From positions 186,001-250,000 of the forward strand of contig NZ_JADKSJ010000001.1 of assembly GCF_015351235.1 (NCBI RefSeq): 64,000 bases of DNA, written 5' to 3'. The notes beneath the pieces were generated by a model. It was given only the letters and a program-made list of their open reading frames with translations, was not told the DNA's origin and searched no databases. Positions 32,639 through 41,467 of this stretch are shown one piece after another; the first letter of the stretch is position 1, and every line of letters begins with the position of its first letter. Origin of the DNA: Plantibacter sp. VKM Ac-2880 (lineage in GTDB: Bacteria > Actinomycetota > Actinomycetes > Actinomycetales > Microbacteriaceae). A program made the position numbers and the translations under genes.

Positions 32639-33013
32639 ATGCGATGCATTACCTACGCCGGCGAGAACGTCGTGACCACCGATGAGGTCGCGGGGCTCCT
32701 CGTCGAGCTGACCGCCGAACTGGCCAAGCGGGGCCGCGCTGAAGCGGTCACCATCCCGATCGTCGTCGAGCACGACGGCGACGAGGACGGCCCAGCCTCC
32801 GCGCAGCTCGTCATCGGACTCGGCAACGACGTCCTGTCAGTGCCGCACAGCTGGAACGAGGACGTCCCCGACTTCAGCGAAGGCCGCGACCGCCTCCAGG
32901 GCTACCTGGAGGACATCCGTCCTTCCACGGCGACGTACGACCCGCTTGACTCCATCGAGACCTCCGACGTCCTCGAGGACCCAGACCTCGACCTGCGCGA
33001 CTTCGCCCGCTGA
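32639..33013 (+). CDS. Hypothetical acidic protein, 124 residues
   Basis: A small acidic soluble protein with no known domain. Visible features: VTTDEVAGLLVELTAELAKR (helical), then IPIVVEHDGDEDGPASAQLV and an Asp-rich tail ending DLDLRDFAR. Start ATG 32639. It stands alone, followed by a terminator hairpin. Confidence 0.6.
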   Translation: MRCITYAGENVVTTDEVAGLLVELTAELAKRGRAEAVTIPIVVEHDGDEDGPASAQLVIGLGNDVLSVPHSWNEDVPDFSEGRDRLQGYLEDIRPSTATYDPLDSIETSDVLEDPDLDLRDFAR

Positions 33014-33030
33014 GTCATCCCGTCACGGCG

Positions 33031-33065
33031 ACGCCGGCGCCGACCCCTCGGGTCGACGCCGGCGT
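33031..33065. terminator. Bidirectional terminator hairpin between convergent genes
   Basis: Arms ACGCCGGCGCCGACCC (33031-33046) and GGGTCGACGCCGGCGT (33050-33065), loop CTC, one mismatch. It sits between the stop at 33013 and the convergent transporter stop at 33078. Confidence 0.7.
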
Positions 33066-33077
33066 TTGCACGGTCGA

Positions 33078-34427
33078 TCAGCGCGGCAGCGGCAGCTTGG
33101 CCGTCTCCCGGGCCCGCAGCACGACGATCAGCGTGATGAGCGCCGCCGCCATCACGTAGAACGCAGGGGCGAAGCGGTTTCCGGTCGAGGCGATGAGGAA
33201 CGTCGCGAAATACGGGGTGATCCCGCCGAACACGGCGACCGACAGGTTGTACGCGATCGCCATCGAGCCGTAGCGGATGTTCGTCGGGAACAGCTCCGCC
33301 ATTGCTGCACTCGACGCACCGTCGTACGCGGCCATGAACACGCCGAGGATGACCATCGCGACCGCTGCAGCGGCGAAGTTGCCGGCGCTCATGAGCATGA
33401 GCGTCGGGTACGTCAGGACGAGGAATCCGACGCAGCCCGCGATCATCACCGGCTTGCGTCCGATCCGGTCGCTCAGCAGGCCCATGAATGGCACGAGGAT
33501 CGCGATCGCGAGGAGCCCGAGGACTGTGACGCCGTAGCTGAGCGGTTGTGAGTACCCGAGGTCGGTCTGCAGGTATGACGGCATGAAGGTCTGCAGGATC
33601 CAGTGGCCGACTGCCTTGATCACGACGAAGCCGACGCAGAAGAGCAGGGCCTTCCACGAGGTGCGCAACGACGTCCGCAGCGGTGACTTCGAGACGGCGC
33701 CCTTGGCCTGGATCGCCTGGAACTCCGGGGTGTCCTCGAGCTTGTTCCGGAGGTAGAGCCCCGCGAGCCCGAGGGGGAGTGCGAGGAAGAAGAGGGCGCG
33801 CCAGCCCCAGTCGTTGAGCGCGTCGGTGCCGAGCGTCGAGGTGAAGAGGAGCACGAGACCCGCACCGACGACGAAGGCCGCGAACCCGAACACGTCGATG
33901 AAGCTCGTCACGAAGCCACGCCGGTTGGACGGAGCGTACTCCGCGAGGAGCGTGGTGGCGCCCGAGCTCTCGCCGCCGGCGGCGAACCCTTGGACGAGCC
34001 GGACGATCACGAGCAGGATCGGTGCCCACAGGCCGATCATGTCGAACGTCGGCAGGAGACCCATGACGACGGTCGCCCCGGACGTCACGAGGATCACCGT
34101 CGCAAGGATGGTCTTGCGTCCGAGCCGGTCGCCGAGCGATCCCCAGAAGAGGCCGCCGAGCGGGCGCATCACGAAGCCGGCTCCGAACACCGCGAATGCG
34201 GACAGGAGCGCGGCCTGCGGGTTGCCCTGCTCGAAGAAGTTGAGGCTGATGACCGTCGCGAGGGTGCCGTAGAGGCCGAAGTCGAACCACTCCACGAAGT
34301 GGCCGGCTCCCGCGGCCCAGATGACCTTCCGCATGCGTCGCGAGCGCTCCGCGTCGTCGTACGGGGTCTGCGCGCTATGCGCGGCGGCCTCCGCCAGGGT
34401 TTCGGCCTGTGTCCTGCTGTCGTCCAT
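33078..34427 (-). CDS. MHS-family major facilitator transporter
   Basis: A 449-residue, 12-helix MHS symporter: GHFVEWFDFGLYGTLATVIS at helix 1, WGSLGDRLGRKTILATVIL in loop 2-3, RLVQGFAAGGESSGATTLLA and LLSDRIGRKPVM later. Members transport ketoglutarate, shikimate, proline/betaine or related acids. It starts at ATG 34427 and is divergent from the FAD oxidoreductase; two repeat sites lie between, near an IclR regulator gene. It could import the acid or sugar derivative handled by that cluster. Confidence 0.88.
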   Translation of the reverse strand: MDDSRTQAETLAEAAAHSAQTPYDDAERSRRMRKVIWAAGAGHFVEWFDFGLYGTLATVISLNFFEQGNPQAALLSAFAVFGAGFVMRPLGGLFWGSLGDRLGRKTILATVILVTSGATVVMGLLPTFDMIGLWAPILLVIVRLVQGFAAGGESSGATTLLAEYAPSNRRGFVTSFIDVFGFAAFVVGAGLVLLFTSTLGTDALNDWGWRALFFLALPLGLAGLYLRNKLEDTPEFQAIQAKGAVSKSPLRTSLRTSWKALLFCVGFVVIKAVGHWILQTFMPSYLQTDLGYSQPLSYGVTVLGLLAIAILVPFMGLLSDRIGRKPVMIAGCVGFLVLTYPTLMLMSAGNFAAAAVAMVILGVFMAAYDGASSAAMAELFPTNIRYGSMAIAYNLSVAVFGGITPYFATFLIASTGNRFAPAFYVMAAALITLIVVLRARETAKLPLPR

Positions 34428-34479
34428 CGGTCCTCACATCGTTGTCGGGGTGTCTGGAAGTTCACCTGCTGACGTAGCA

Positions 34480-34516
34480 TACCCACTCAATGGGAAACTC
34501 GTACCGCTGAATGGTA
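34480..34516. promoter_or_regulatory. Paired repeat sites, candidate IclR operator
   Basis: Two related copies: TACCCACTCAATGGGA (34480-34495) and TACCGCTGAATGGTA (34502-34516). Each is an inverted repeat (CCCA/TGGG and TACC/GGTA), and they share TACC-CT-AATGG-A with a spacing of about two helical turns. They lie in the 162-base divergent region, 74 bases before the oxidoreductase start. The IclR gene two kilobases downstream is the likely reader. Confidence 0.5.
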
Positions 34517-34589
34517 GCGTGGGAGCAGCCCGCAGGTCGACACCGATCTGACGGCTTCCAGGATCACGCATCACGAAGGAGTGTCGTCC

Positions 34590-36938
34590 ATGCAGCACCG
34601 CACCCAGTCCGCCGACGTCGTCGTCATCGGCGGAGGTCTTGCAGGGGTCTCCGCCGCCGTCGCTGCCGCCCGTCTCGGTTCCCGGGTCTCGCTCATCACC
34701 AACCGGCCCGTCCTCGGGGGCAACTCCTCGAGCGAGGTGCGCGTGTGGGTCGTCGGCGCGACCGCGCACGGCCACCAGCGGTTCGCGCGCGAGACCGGCA
34801 TCATGGGCGAGCTCTTCCTGGAGAACCAGTACCGCAACCCCGAGGGCAACCCGTACTACTGGGATCAGACGGTCCTCGACCTCGTGCGCGCCGAGCCGAA
34901 CGTGCAGCTGCACCTCAACACGGACGTCCGCATCGTCACGATGGCGGAGCCGACGGGAGCGGAGTCAGCGGAGGCACCGCGGATCGCGTCCGTCACCGGC
35001 TGGACGATGGGGAGCGAGCTCGAGACCGAGTTCGTCGCCCCGGTCTTCATCGACTGCACCGGCGACGGACTCGTCGGCCACCTGGCCGGTGCGACGTCAC
35101 GGATCGGCCGGGAGAGCCGCGCCGAGCACGGCGAGCCGTGGGCGCCCGAGGTGGCGGACGACGAGCTCCTCGGCAGCTCGATCTTCTTCTACACGAAGGA
35201 CACCGGCCGCCCGGAGCGGTTCGTCGCCCCCGACATCGCCCGAGACATCCGCGACACCCCGATCCTCACCAACCGGATCATCCGCACCGGCGACAATGGT
35301 TGCAACTACTGGTGGATCGAGTGGGGTGGCGAGCTCGACACCGTCGCCGAGAACGAACAGATCCGCGACGAGCTGTGGAGCGTCGTCTTCGGGATCTGGG
35401 ACTACATCAAGAACTCCGGCGAGTTCGACGCGGACACCCTCACGCTCGAGTGGGTCGGGTCGATTCCGGGCAAGCGCGAGTATCGCCGGCTGTTGGGCGA
35501 CCACACCCTCACGCAGAACGACCTCCTCGACCAGGTCGACTTCGAGGACACCGTCGCCTTCGGTGGATGGTCGATCGACCTGCACCCGGTGGAGGGTGTC
35601 TACGCCGAGACCGCCGGCGCCCAGCAGCGGTTCAGCAACGGCACCTACGGCATCCCGTTCCGCAGCCTCTACTCACGGGACGTCGGCAACCTCCTGTTCG
35701 CCGGTCGCAACATCTCCGCGTCCCACGTCGCGTTCGGGTCCACGCGGGTCATGGCGACCTGCGCGACCCAGGGCCAGGCGGTGGGGACGGCAGCGGCGCT
35801 CATCGCCCGTGATGGCCTGACTCCGCGAGGGCTCGCCGGCGAGGCGCTGCCGCTCCTGCAGCGCACCCTCCTCCGCGAGGACGCCCCCGTCATCGGCGTC
35901 ACCGTCGACGACCCGGACGACCTGGCTCCGCGCGCGACCGTCTCCGCGTCGAGCGCGCTTGACACGATCTCGACGCTGGAGCACCTCGGCGACGGCGAGC
36001 GGTTCGCCCTCGACCGCGACGTCGCGATCCTCGTACCCGTCGCCCCGACGCTGGACCAGATCACCCTGCTGGTCGACGCCGCGCGTGACACGACCCTCCG
36101 CGTGGAACTGTGGAGCGCGGGCAAGCGCCAGAACGCCGTGCCGGTCGAGCACCTCCTCGACGGCTCCGTGGAGGTCGCCGCCGGAGCCGGTGTCCCGGCC
36201 ACCGTCCGGTTCGGGTGGACGCCCGACGTGGAGCAGAACGCCGTGGTCGTCGTCCGGGCGAACCCCGACATCAGCCTGCTGCTCACCGACGGCCACCCCT
36301 ACGGGCTCCTCGTCCTCACGGCCAGGCACGCGTCGGACGAGGTGTTCGACGACCACATCCCCGAGGAGCAGGACCAGGCGATCCTCGACTGGAACGCCCG
36401 GAAGCTCCGGGGTCGAAGCGTCGGGCTGACCGTGGGCGGGGACACCACGGCGTACCGCCCCGAGCGCGTGCTCGACGGCTATCAGCGCCCCTACGGCGGC
36501 CCGCACCTGTGGTCCTCCGACCGACTCGACGAGGGCCGCGACCTGGTCGCGGAACCCGAGGTCCTCACGCTCGTGTGGGACGAGCCCATCGACGTGGCCT
36601 CCGTCCGGATCGTCTTCAACGACGACGTCGACGCCGACCTCATCAATCTGCACCACCACCGCACCGACTTCGAGGCGGTACCGGAGCTCGTCGCCGCGTA
36701 CCGGCTCGAAGCGCGATCAGCGGGCGCGGCTGAGGGCACATGGACGGTCCTGGCCGAGGTCGAGGGGAACCGGCACCGACACCGGATCCACGACGTCGCA
36801 CCCGTGCGGGTCGACGCGCTCCGGCTCGTCGTGACGGCCACCAACGGTTCGCCGTACGTCAGCGTCGCGAGCGTGAAGGTCTTCGAGCAGCCGAGCGGGC
36901 GCACCACCCGGCCGCGCCGAGCCCGACCGCTACGCTGA
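34590..36938 (+). CDS. FAD-dependent oxidoreductase with C-terminal galactose-binding-like domain
   Basis: A 782-residue flavoprotein of the FAD_oxidored (PF12831) type. The N-terminal dinucleotide motif is VVVIGGGLAGVSAAVAAARL. Then come RPVLGGNSSSEVRVWVVGAT and FIDCTGDGLVGHLAGATSRI. The second FAD motif NLLFAGRNISASHVAFGSTR precedes ATCATQGQAVGTAAAL. From about residue 600 on, a beta-rich part (GGDTTAYRPERVLDGYQRPY; LTLVWDEPIDVASVRIVF) resembles the discoidin/F5-F8 galactose-binding fold. There is no signal peptide. Relatives occur in polysaccharide-degradation clusters; the reaction is unknown. ATG 34590 follows AAGGAG. Confidence 0.8.
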   Translation: MQHRTQSADVVVIGGGLAGVSAAVAAARLGSRVSLITNRPVLGGNSSSEVRVWVVGATAHGHQRFARETGIMGELFLENQYRNPEGNPYYWDQTVLDLVRAEPNVQLHLNTDVRIVTMAEPTGAESAEAPRIASVTGWTMGSELETEFVAPVFIDCTGDGLVGHLAGATSRIGRESRAEHGEPWAPEVADDELLGSSIFFYTKDTGRPERFVAPDIARDIRDTPILTNRIIRTGDNGCNYWWIEWGGELDTVAENEQIRDELWSVVFGIWDYIKNSGEFDADTLTLEWVGSIPGKREYRRLLGDHTLTQNDLLDQVDFEDTVAFGGWSIDLHPVEGVYAETAGAQQRFSNGTYGIPFRSLYSRDVGNLLFAGRNISASHVAFGSTRVMATCATQGQAVGTAAALIARDGLTPRGLAGEALPLLQRTLLREDAPVIGVTVDDPDDLAPRATVSASSALDTISTLEHLGDGERFALDRDVAILVPVAPTLDQITLLVDAARDTTLRVELWSAGKRQNAVPVEHLLDGSVEVAAGAGVPATVRFGWTPDVEQNAVVVVRANPDISLLLTDGHPYGLLVLTARHASDEVFDDHIPEEQDQAILDWNARKLRGRSVGLTVGGDTTAYRPERVLDGYQRPYGGPHLWSSDRLDEGRDLVAEPEVLTLVWDEPIDVASVRIVFNDDVDADLINLHHHRTDFEAVPELVAAYRLEARSAGAAEGTWTVLAEVEGNRHRHRIHDVAPVRVDALRLVVTATNGSPYVSVASVKVFEQPSGRTTRPRRARPLR

Positions 36939-36991
36939 ACACGGCCTCCCGAGGCCGGACCCCGAACCGACAGCGACACCGTGGAGGACCC

Positions 36992-37774
36992 GTGGCAGGC
37001 GAGATCCAGCAGGGCATCGGTCGTGCGGCATCGGTGCTCGCCGTGCTCGGTGCCTCGACGACCGGGCCGCTGCGGGCCTCCGACATCGCCCGCGCGACCG
37101 GCCTCGGCACCTCGACGACCGCCCGGCTCCTCGGCACCCTCGAGGAGCTCGGCTACGTGTCCAAGTCGGCCGACAGCCCGTCGTACGCGATCGGTGCGAC
37201 GATCCTCGCGCTGGCGAGCGAGGGCCTCAACCAGAACCCGGTCCACCGGGAGTCCCGGGCCCCGGCGCAGGAGCTCGCGCAACGCATCGGCCTCAGTGTG
37301 AACGTCGGGGTCCTCGACGGCTCCAGCCTCATCTACCTCTGTCACTTCGAGGGCGCGCTCGCTCCCAAGTCGCACTCCATGATCGGGCTCCGGCAGCCGC
37401 TGCACGCGTCGGCCCTCGGTAAGTGCCTCCTGCTCGACCTCGACCCCGACGGCCTCCGGGCGCTGCTCGGCGAGGGACCGCTCGCCCGCTACACGGCCAA
37501 CACGATCACGGAGCACGCGGCGCTCGCCGCCGAACTCGCGACGGCTCGGGAACGCGGCGTCTGCACCGAGGATCAGGAGCTCGCGCTGGGGCGTCTCGGC
37601 ATCGCGGCGCCCATCCGCGACGCCAACGCCAGGGTGGTCGCCGCGATCTCCATCTCCGGCCGCCTGAGCCTCATGCGCGAGCGCGACCTCGATGTGCTCA
37701 CCGAGGACCTCATCGAGGTGGCCGACCGCATCAGTGTCGGACTCGGCCTCATCTCCGCGATCCCGTCCTCCTGA
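36992..37774 (+). CDS. IclR-family transcriptional regulator
   Basis: A 260-residue regulator from GTG 36992, with GGAGG before it. The winged HTH spans residues 8-65 (RAASVLAVLGASTTGPLRAS; LGTSTTARLLGTLEELGYV). The effector domain lies at about 85-255, with SHSMIGLRQPLHASALGKCL, the IclR pocket signature, and CTEDQELALGRLGIAAPIRD. It probably controls the oxidoreductase/esterase genes and the divergent MHS transporter. Transcribed in the same direction, 53 bases after the oxidoreductase. Confidence 0.92.
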   Translation: MAGEIQQGIGRAASVLAVLGASTTGPLRASDIARATGLGTSTTARLLGTLEELGYVSKSADSPSYAIGATILALASEGLNQNPVHRESRAPAQELAQRIGLSVNVGVLDGSSLIYLCHFEGALAPKSHSMIGLRQPLHASALGKCLLLDLDPDGLRALLGEGPLARYTANTITEHAALAAELATARERGVCTEDQELALGRLGIAAPIRDANARVVAAISISGRLSLMRERDLDVLTEDLIEVADRISVGLGLISAIPSS

Positions 37775-37816
37775 CCCGTCCTCCCGTATCCGATCTCCCG
37801 AACCCGAAGGTGACCC

Positions 37817-38785
37817 GTGGCGCAATTCGACCTGCCCCTCGCCCAGCTCCAGCAGTACCTGCCCGACCGCGAGGAGGCCGCCGACTTCGACGCCTTCTGG
37901 TCGGACACGATCGCCGAAGCGCATGCACTCGCCCAGCCGACTGAGCGTGAGCGCTCCAACCCCGAGCTGAGCGGTCTCATCGTCGAAGACGTCACGTTCT
38001 CCGGCTTCGGCGGCGACCCGATCAAGGGTTGGTTCATCCGTCCTGCGGGCGCGACCGGACCGCTCCCGTGCGTCGTGCACTACATCGGCTACAGCGGCGG
38101 CCGCGGGTTCGCCCACCAGTGGACGATGCTCCCCTCCGCCGGGTACGCGGTGTTCGTGATGGACACCCGCGGCCAGGGCAGTGCGAACCTGCCCGGCGCG
38201 ACCGCGGACCCCGTCGGTAGCGGACCCCAGGTCGCCGGCAAGATGAGCGCCGGGCTCGACAGCCGGGAGACGTACTACTACCGCCGGGTGTTCACGGACG
38301 CCGCGCTCGCCGTCGACGTGGTCCGCAGCTTCCCCGAGGTGGATCCGGCTCGCGTCGTCGTCGCCGGGGTCAGCCAGGGTGGCGGCATCGCGCTCGCCGC
38401 GGCCGGGCTCAGCGAGGGCCTCGCCGGCGCGCTCGTCGACGTCCCGTTCCTGTCGCACTACCGACGTGCCCTCCAGATCACCGACGCGAGCCCGTTCGCG
38501 GAGCTGAAGACGTTCCTCATCAGTCGCCGCGGCCAGGAGGAGCAGGTGTTCCGCACCCTCTCCTACTTCGACGCGACGAACTTCGCGGCCAGGGCGACCG
38601 CACCGACGCTCTTCTCGGTCGCGCTGTGCGACGCCGTGTGCCCACCCTCGACCGTGTACGCGGCGTTCAACCACTACGCGGGTGCGCAGAAGGATATCGC
38701 CGTGTACCCGTACAACGGGCACGAGGGCGGGGGCCCGGTGCAGCAGCAACGGCAGCTCGAGTACCTCGCGGACCTCTTCGTCTGA
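37817..38785 (+). CDS. CE7 acetyl esterase (acetylxylan esterase/cephalosporin-C deacetylase family)
   Basis: A 322-residue alpha/beta hydrolase from GTG 37817. Family marks: DFDAFWSDTIAEA at the start, HYIGYSGGRGF (oxyanion region), the RGQ motif in MDTRGQGS, the nucleophile Ser186 in AGVSQGG, Asp272 in ALCDAVCPPSTVY and His302 in NGHEGGG. CE7 enzymes are cytoplasmic hexamers that remove acetyl groups from short xylo-oligosaccharides and similar sugars. No signal peptide fits that. Last gene of the IclR cluster. Confidence 0.93.
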   Translation: MAQFDLPLAQLQQYLPDREEAADFDAFWSDTIAEAHALAQPTERERSNPELSGLIVEDVTFSGFGGDPIKGWFIRPAGATGPLPCVVHYIGYSGGRGFAHQWTMLPSAGYAVFVMDTRGQGSANLPGATADPVGSGPQVAGKMSAGLDSRETYYYRRVFTDAALAVDVVRSFPEVDPARVVVAGVSQGGGIALAAAGLSEGLAGALVDVPFLSHYRRALQITDASPFAELKTFLISRRGQEEQVFRTLSYFDATNFAARATAPTLFSVALCDAVCPPSTVYAAFNHYAGAQKDIAVYPYNGHEGGGPVQQQRQLEYLADLFV

Positions 38786-38827
38786 CGCGCCGTCCGTCCA
38801 CCTCCGGGCGGACGGTCGTGGGACGAT

Positions 38828-39565
38828 GTGCACGTGAGCGAGACCGACGGCACCGACCCGACCCTGCAGGCCGGCCGACGTCGGACGCGGGCCGGCATGA
38901 TCGCGGCGATGGCGCTCGTGCTCTCCTCCGCGGCCGGGGCGACCGACGCCTTCGCGTTCCTCCAGCTCGGTGGCGTCTTCACCGCCAACATGACCGGCAA
39001 CTTCGTGCTGGCCGGCCTCACGAGCCGCCCGGACTTCGCCGAGGTCCTGCTCGGGGCGTCGGTCGCGGTGCTGCTGTTCTCTGTCGGGACGTTCCTGGCC
39101 TTCCGATTCACGAGGCCCGTCGCCACCACCGACCGGTCGACCCCGGAGGCACCGCAGCGCCGGCTCGTCCTGGTGCTCGGCGGGGCGGTGGTCGCGCAGT
39201 CGTGTGTCCTCCTCGGGTGGATCGTGTCCTCCGACCACCGCACCATGCCCGTGGTCTGCGCCCTCATCGCGCTGTCCACCCTCGCGATGGCCGGGCAGAC
39301 GGCCGTCGCGCGTCGCATCGAACGCTCGGGCGTGACGACCACGTTCGTGACCGGCACGCTCACCAGCCTCATGCAGAGCCTCGCCGACGGTGTCCACGAC
39401 CACCACCTGATCCGCGTCGGCGCGATCGTGCTGCTCGTGGCGGGCGCCCTCTGCGGCTCGCTCCTCACGGGCGTCGACCCGGTGTTCGGTGCGGCGCTGC
39501 CCCTCGTTCCGTCGATCGTCGGGCTGGTGCTCCTCCGGCTGGCGCCACAGGCCTCCGCGGACTGA
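38828..39565 (+). CDS. YoaK/DUF1275-family membrane protein
   Basis: A 245-residue protein with about six hydrophobic segments. The family signature is SSAAGATDAFAFLQLGGVFT then ANMTGNFVLAGL, and VTGTLTSLMQSLADG lies later. Function of DUF1275 is unknown; transport is suspected. Start is GTG 38828 or GTG 38834. It is separate from the esterase by 42 bases with no hairpin. Confidence 0.85.
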   Translation: MHVSETDGTDPTLQAGRRRTRAGMIAAMALVLSSAAGATDAFAFLQLGGVFTANMTGNFVLAGLTSRPDFAEVLLGASVAVLLFSVGTFLAFRFTRPVATTDRSTPEAPQRRLVLVLGGAVVAQSCVLLGWIVSSDHRTMPVVCALIALSTLAMAGQTAVARRIERSGVTTTFVTGTLTSLMQSLADGVHDHHLIRVGAIVLLVAGALCGSLLTGVDPVFGAALPLVPSIVGLVLLRLAPQASAD

Positions 39566-39589
39566 CGACGAGCGTCGCCACCGAACCGG

Positions 39590-39991
39590 TCAGGCGATCG
39601 CGGCGGTCGCCTCGATCTCGACGAGCTGGTCGTCGTAGCCGAGGACGGTGACACCGAGCAGCGTCGACGGCACGTCGTGATCGCCGAAGGCGGCGCGCAC
39701 GACCTCCCACGCCGTCACGAGATCGGACTGCTGCGACGAGGCGACGAGGACCCTGGTGCTCGCCACGTCGGCGAGGGTCGCCCCGGCAGCCTCGAGGGCG
39801 ATGACGAGGTTCTCGACGCACTTCGCCGCCTGCCCGGCGACGTCACCGACGGCGGCCGTCGAGCCGTCGAGGTTCAGCGGGCACGACCCGGCGAGGAACA
39901 GCAGCTTCGCGCTCGCCGGGACGGACGAGGCGTAGGCGTATTCGGCCGCATCGGAGAGATGCTCGGCGCGGATCAGGCTGACGACGGACAT
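39590..39991 (-). CDS. RidA/YjgF-family protein
   Basis: A 133-residue protein from ATG 39991 (ribosome-binding site GAGGAA). Family pattern: LLFLAGSCPLNLDGST, then QAAKCVENLVIALEAAGATL, STRVLVASSQQSDLVTAWEV and VPSTLLGVTVLGYDDQLVEI. RidA enzymes hydrolyse reactive 2-aminoacrylate or imines. The usual Arg near the end (R in P-A-R-x-x-V) is replaced by Ser-Thr-Leu here (VPSTLLGV), so this is likely a RidA-like relative with other function. It overlaps no gene but lies head-on to YoaK. Confidence 0.82.
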   Translation of the reverse strand: MSVVSLIRAEHLSDAAEYAYASSVPASAKLLFLAGSCPLNLDGSTAAVGDVAGQAAKCVENLVIALEAAGATLADVASTRVLVASSQQSDLVTAWEVVRAAFGDHDVPSTLLGVTVLGYDDQLVEIEATAAIA

Positions 39992-40028
39992 GGTTCCTCC
40001 TCGTGGTGCGGTTCGGTCGCGGGGCGAC

Positions 40029-40910
40029 TCACGCTCCATCGTGCCCCACGGCGTCGCCCGGGTTCGACGCCGAGGCCAGCTCGGGGAGCTGAGCGCCGCG
40101 CGTGAGCTGCGCCCGGATGACCACCGGGAAGTGGTCGCTCGCCTCAGAGGTCGGCGGCTGATCGTCGACGAGGGTGTCGATCGGCTCCAGGTTGGCGTGC
40201 GGGCCGGGTGCGCCCGAACGGCCGAGCACCCAGTCGATGCGCGCGTTCCCGGGACGCTGTGGGCCGTACCCGTGGAAGGTGCCGACGTCCGTGCCCTCGA
40301 CCGCCGGCGACAGGTCGACGAAGCCGGCTCGCTCGAAGGCGACGTGCGCCTCGGATCCGCGTGGGGTGTTGAAGTCGCCCGTGAGGAGGATCGGCGTGTC
40401 CACCTCGGCGAAGCGGTCCGCGATGAGTTCGGCGCTCTTCGTCCGGACGTCGTCGCCGTGGGGTGTGGCCTCGTGGTCGAGGTGCGTGTTGGCGAAGACC
40501 AGCTCGTCCCCGGTCTGTCGCTCCCGGAGCCGCACCCAGGTCACGAACCGGGCGTGCAGCGACGGCCAGGTGTTCGAGCCCGGGGCGTCGGGGGTGTCGG
40601 AGAGCCAGAAGTCACCGGCGTCGAGCCGCTCGAACCGTGAGCGACGGAAGAACACCGGCCCGTACTCGCCCGCGGTGCCGCCGTCGCGACCCTGCCCGAA
40701 CCAGTCGTACTCGGTGAGGCCGGGGAGGAGGTCGCTGAGTTGGTTCCCACGGACCTCCTGCAGGCCGAGGAGGTCGGGCCCGTTGCGGGCGATGACCTGC
40801 GAGACGAGCGGAGCCCGGTCCACCCACTCGTGACCGGGTTGGGCGACCGCGGTGCGGATGTTGTAACTCATGACGGTCAGGAGGTTCCGGGCCAGGATGG
40901 TTTCGCTCAC
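40029..40910 (-). CDS. Endonuclease/exonuclease/phosphatase (EEP) family protein
   Basis: A 293-residue metal-dependent hydrolase: TVMSYNIRTA (Asn), LLGLQEVRGNQL (metal Glu), FANTHLDHEA (His), ILLTGDFNTPRGSEAH (Asp, Asn), RIDWVLG (Asp) and EASDHFPVVIRA (catalytic Asp-His). No signal peptide, so it acts inside or is a cytoplasmic sugar-phosphate or nucleic-acid phosphodiesterase. Start GTG 40910. It reads toward RidA; the two stand 37 bases apart. Confidence 0.88.
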   Translation of the reverse strand: MSETILARNLLTVMSYNIRTAVAQPGHEWVDRAPLVSQVIARNGPDLLGLQEVRGNQLSDLLPGLTEYDWFGQGRDGGTAGEYGPVFFRRSRFERLDAGDFWLSDTPDAPGSNTWPSLHARFVTWVRLRERQTGDELVFANTHLDHEATPHGDDVRTKSAELIADRFAEVDTPILLTGDFNTPRGSEAHVAFERAGFVDLSPAVEGTDVGTFHGYGPQRPGNARIDWVLGRSGAPGPHANLEPIDTLVDDQPPTSEASDHFPVVIRAQLTRGAQLPELASASNPGDAVGHDGA

Positions 40911-40987
40911 CCGGTCAGCGTAGGGGAGACGGATGCAGGGGAGCTGTCCCCATGTCGCGGGCGCGGCGGTCTGCCTAGACTCACCCC

Positions 40988-41467
40988 ATGACCTTCGACC
41001 TCCGCGATGCTCAGGCCCGGATCCTCGCCCTCAACAGTGAAGACCTCCCCTTCATCTACGACCCGACGCCCGACGGTGTGGTCGCCCACTGGCGGTACGC
41101 CGACCAGCGGTGGCTCGGCTTCCTCGGCGCGGGGATGTTCAGTGCGGAGTACGAGCTGCGGGTGGAGTTGCACCCGGAGGACGGCGAGTGGGAGTTCCAC
41201 GAGGAGTCCTCCTCCTCGAAGACGACGCTCGGGCTGGACGGCCTCTCGACGAAGCGCACCTGGCAGTCGGGGCCGCAGAAGACCTTCACTTTCGGGCGGA
41301 GCGTTGCCCCGATTGCGCAGTCCACGGACCGCGACGGCACGACGACCGGCCAGTTCATGGGGTATGACTTCACCACCGACGAGGTCAAGCAGCCCGTCAT
41401 CGACGCCCTCACCGCCGCCGGCTGGAAGCCGCGCAAGGGGTTCTTCGGCAAGCTCTTCGGCGGCTGA
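40988..41467 (+). CDS. Hypothetical protein, 159 residues
   Basis: A soluble alpha/beta protein with no clear family. Features: NSEDLPFIYDPTPDGVVAHW, YELRVELHPEDGEWEFHEES and a basic tail KPRKGFFGKLFGG that may touch membrane or nucleic acid. ATG 40988; its stop abuts that of the convergent LacI gene. Confidence 0.6.
   Translation: MTFDLRDAQARILALNSEDLPFIYDPTPDGVVAHWRYADQRWLGFLGAGMFSAEYELRVELHPEDGEWEFHEESSSSKTTLGLDGLSTKRTWQSGPQKTFTFGRSVAPIAQSTDRDGTTTGQFMGYDFTTDEVKQPVIDALTAAGWKPRKGFFGKLFGG

Noticed and set aside
36491-39406. 971-codon open frame on the minus strand opposite IclR, CE7 and YoaK genes
   Set aside because: Antisense artefact of high G+C; composition is Gly/Arg/Val/Glu-rich without domains, and three convincing genes lie on the other strand.
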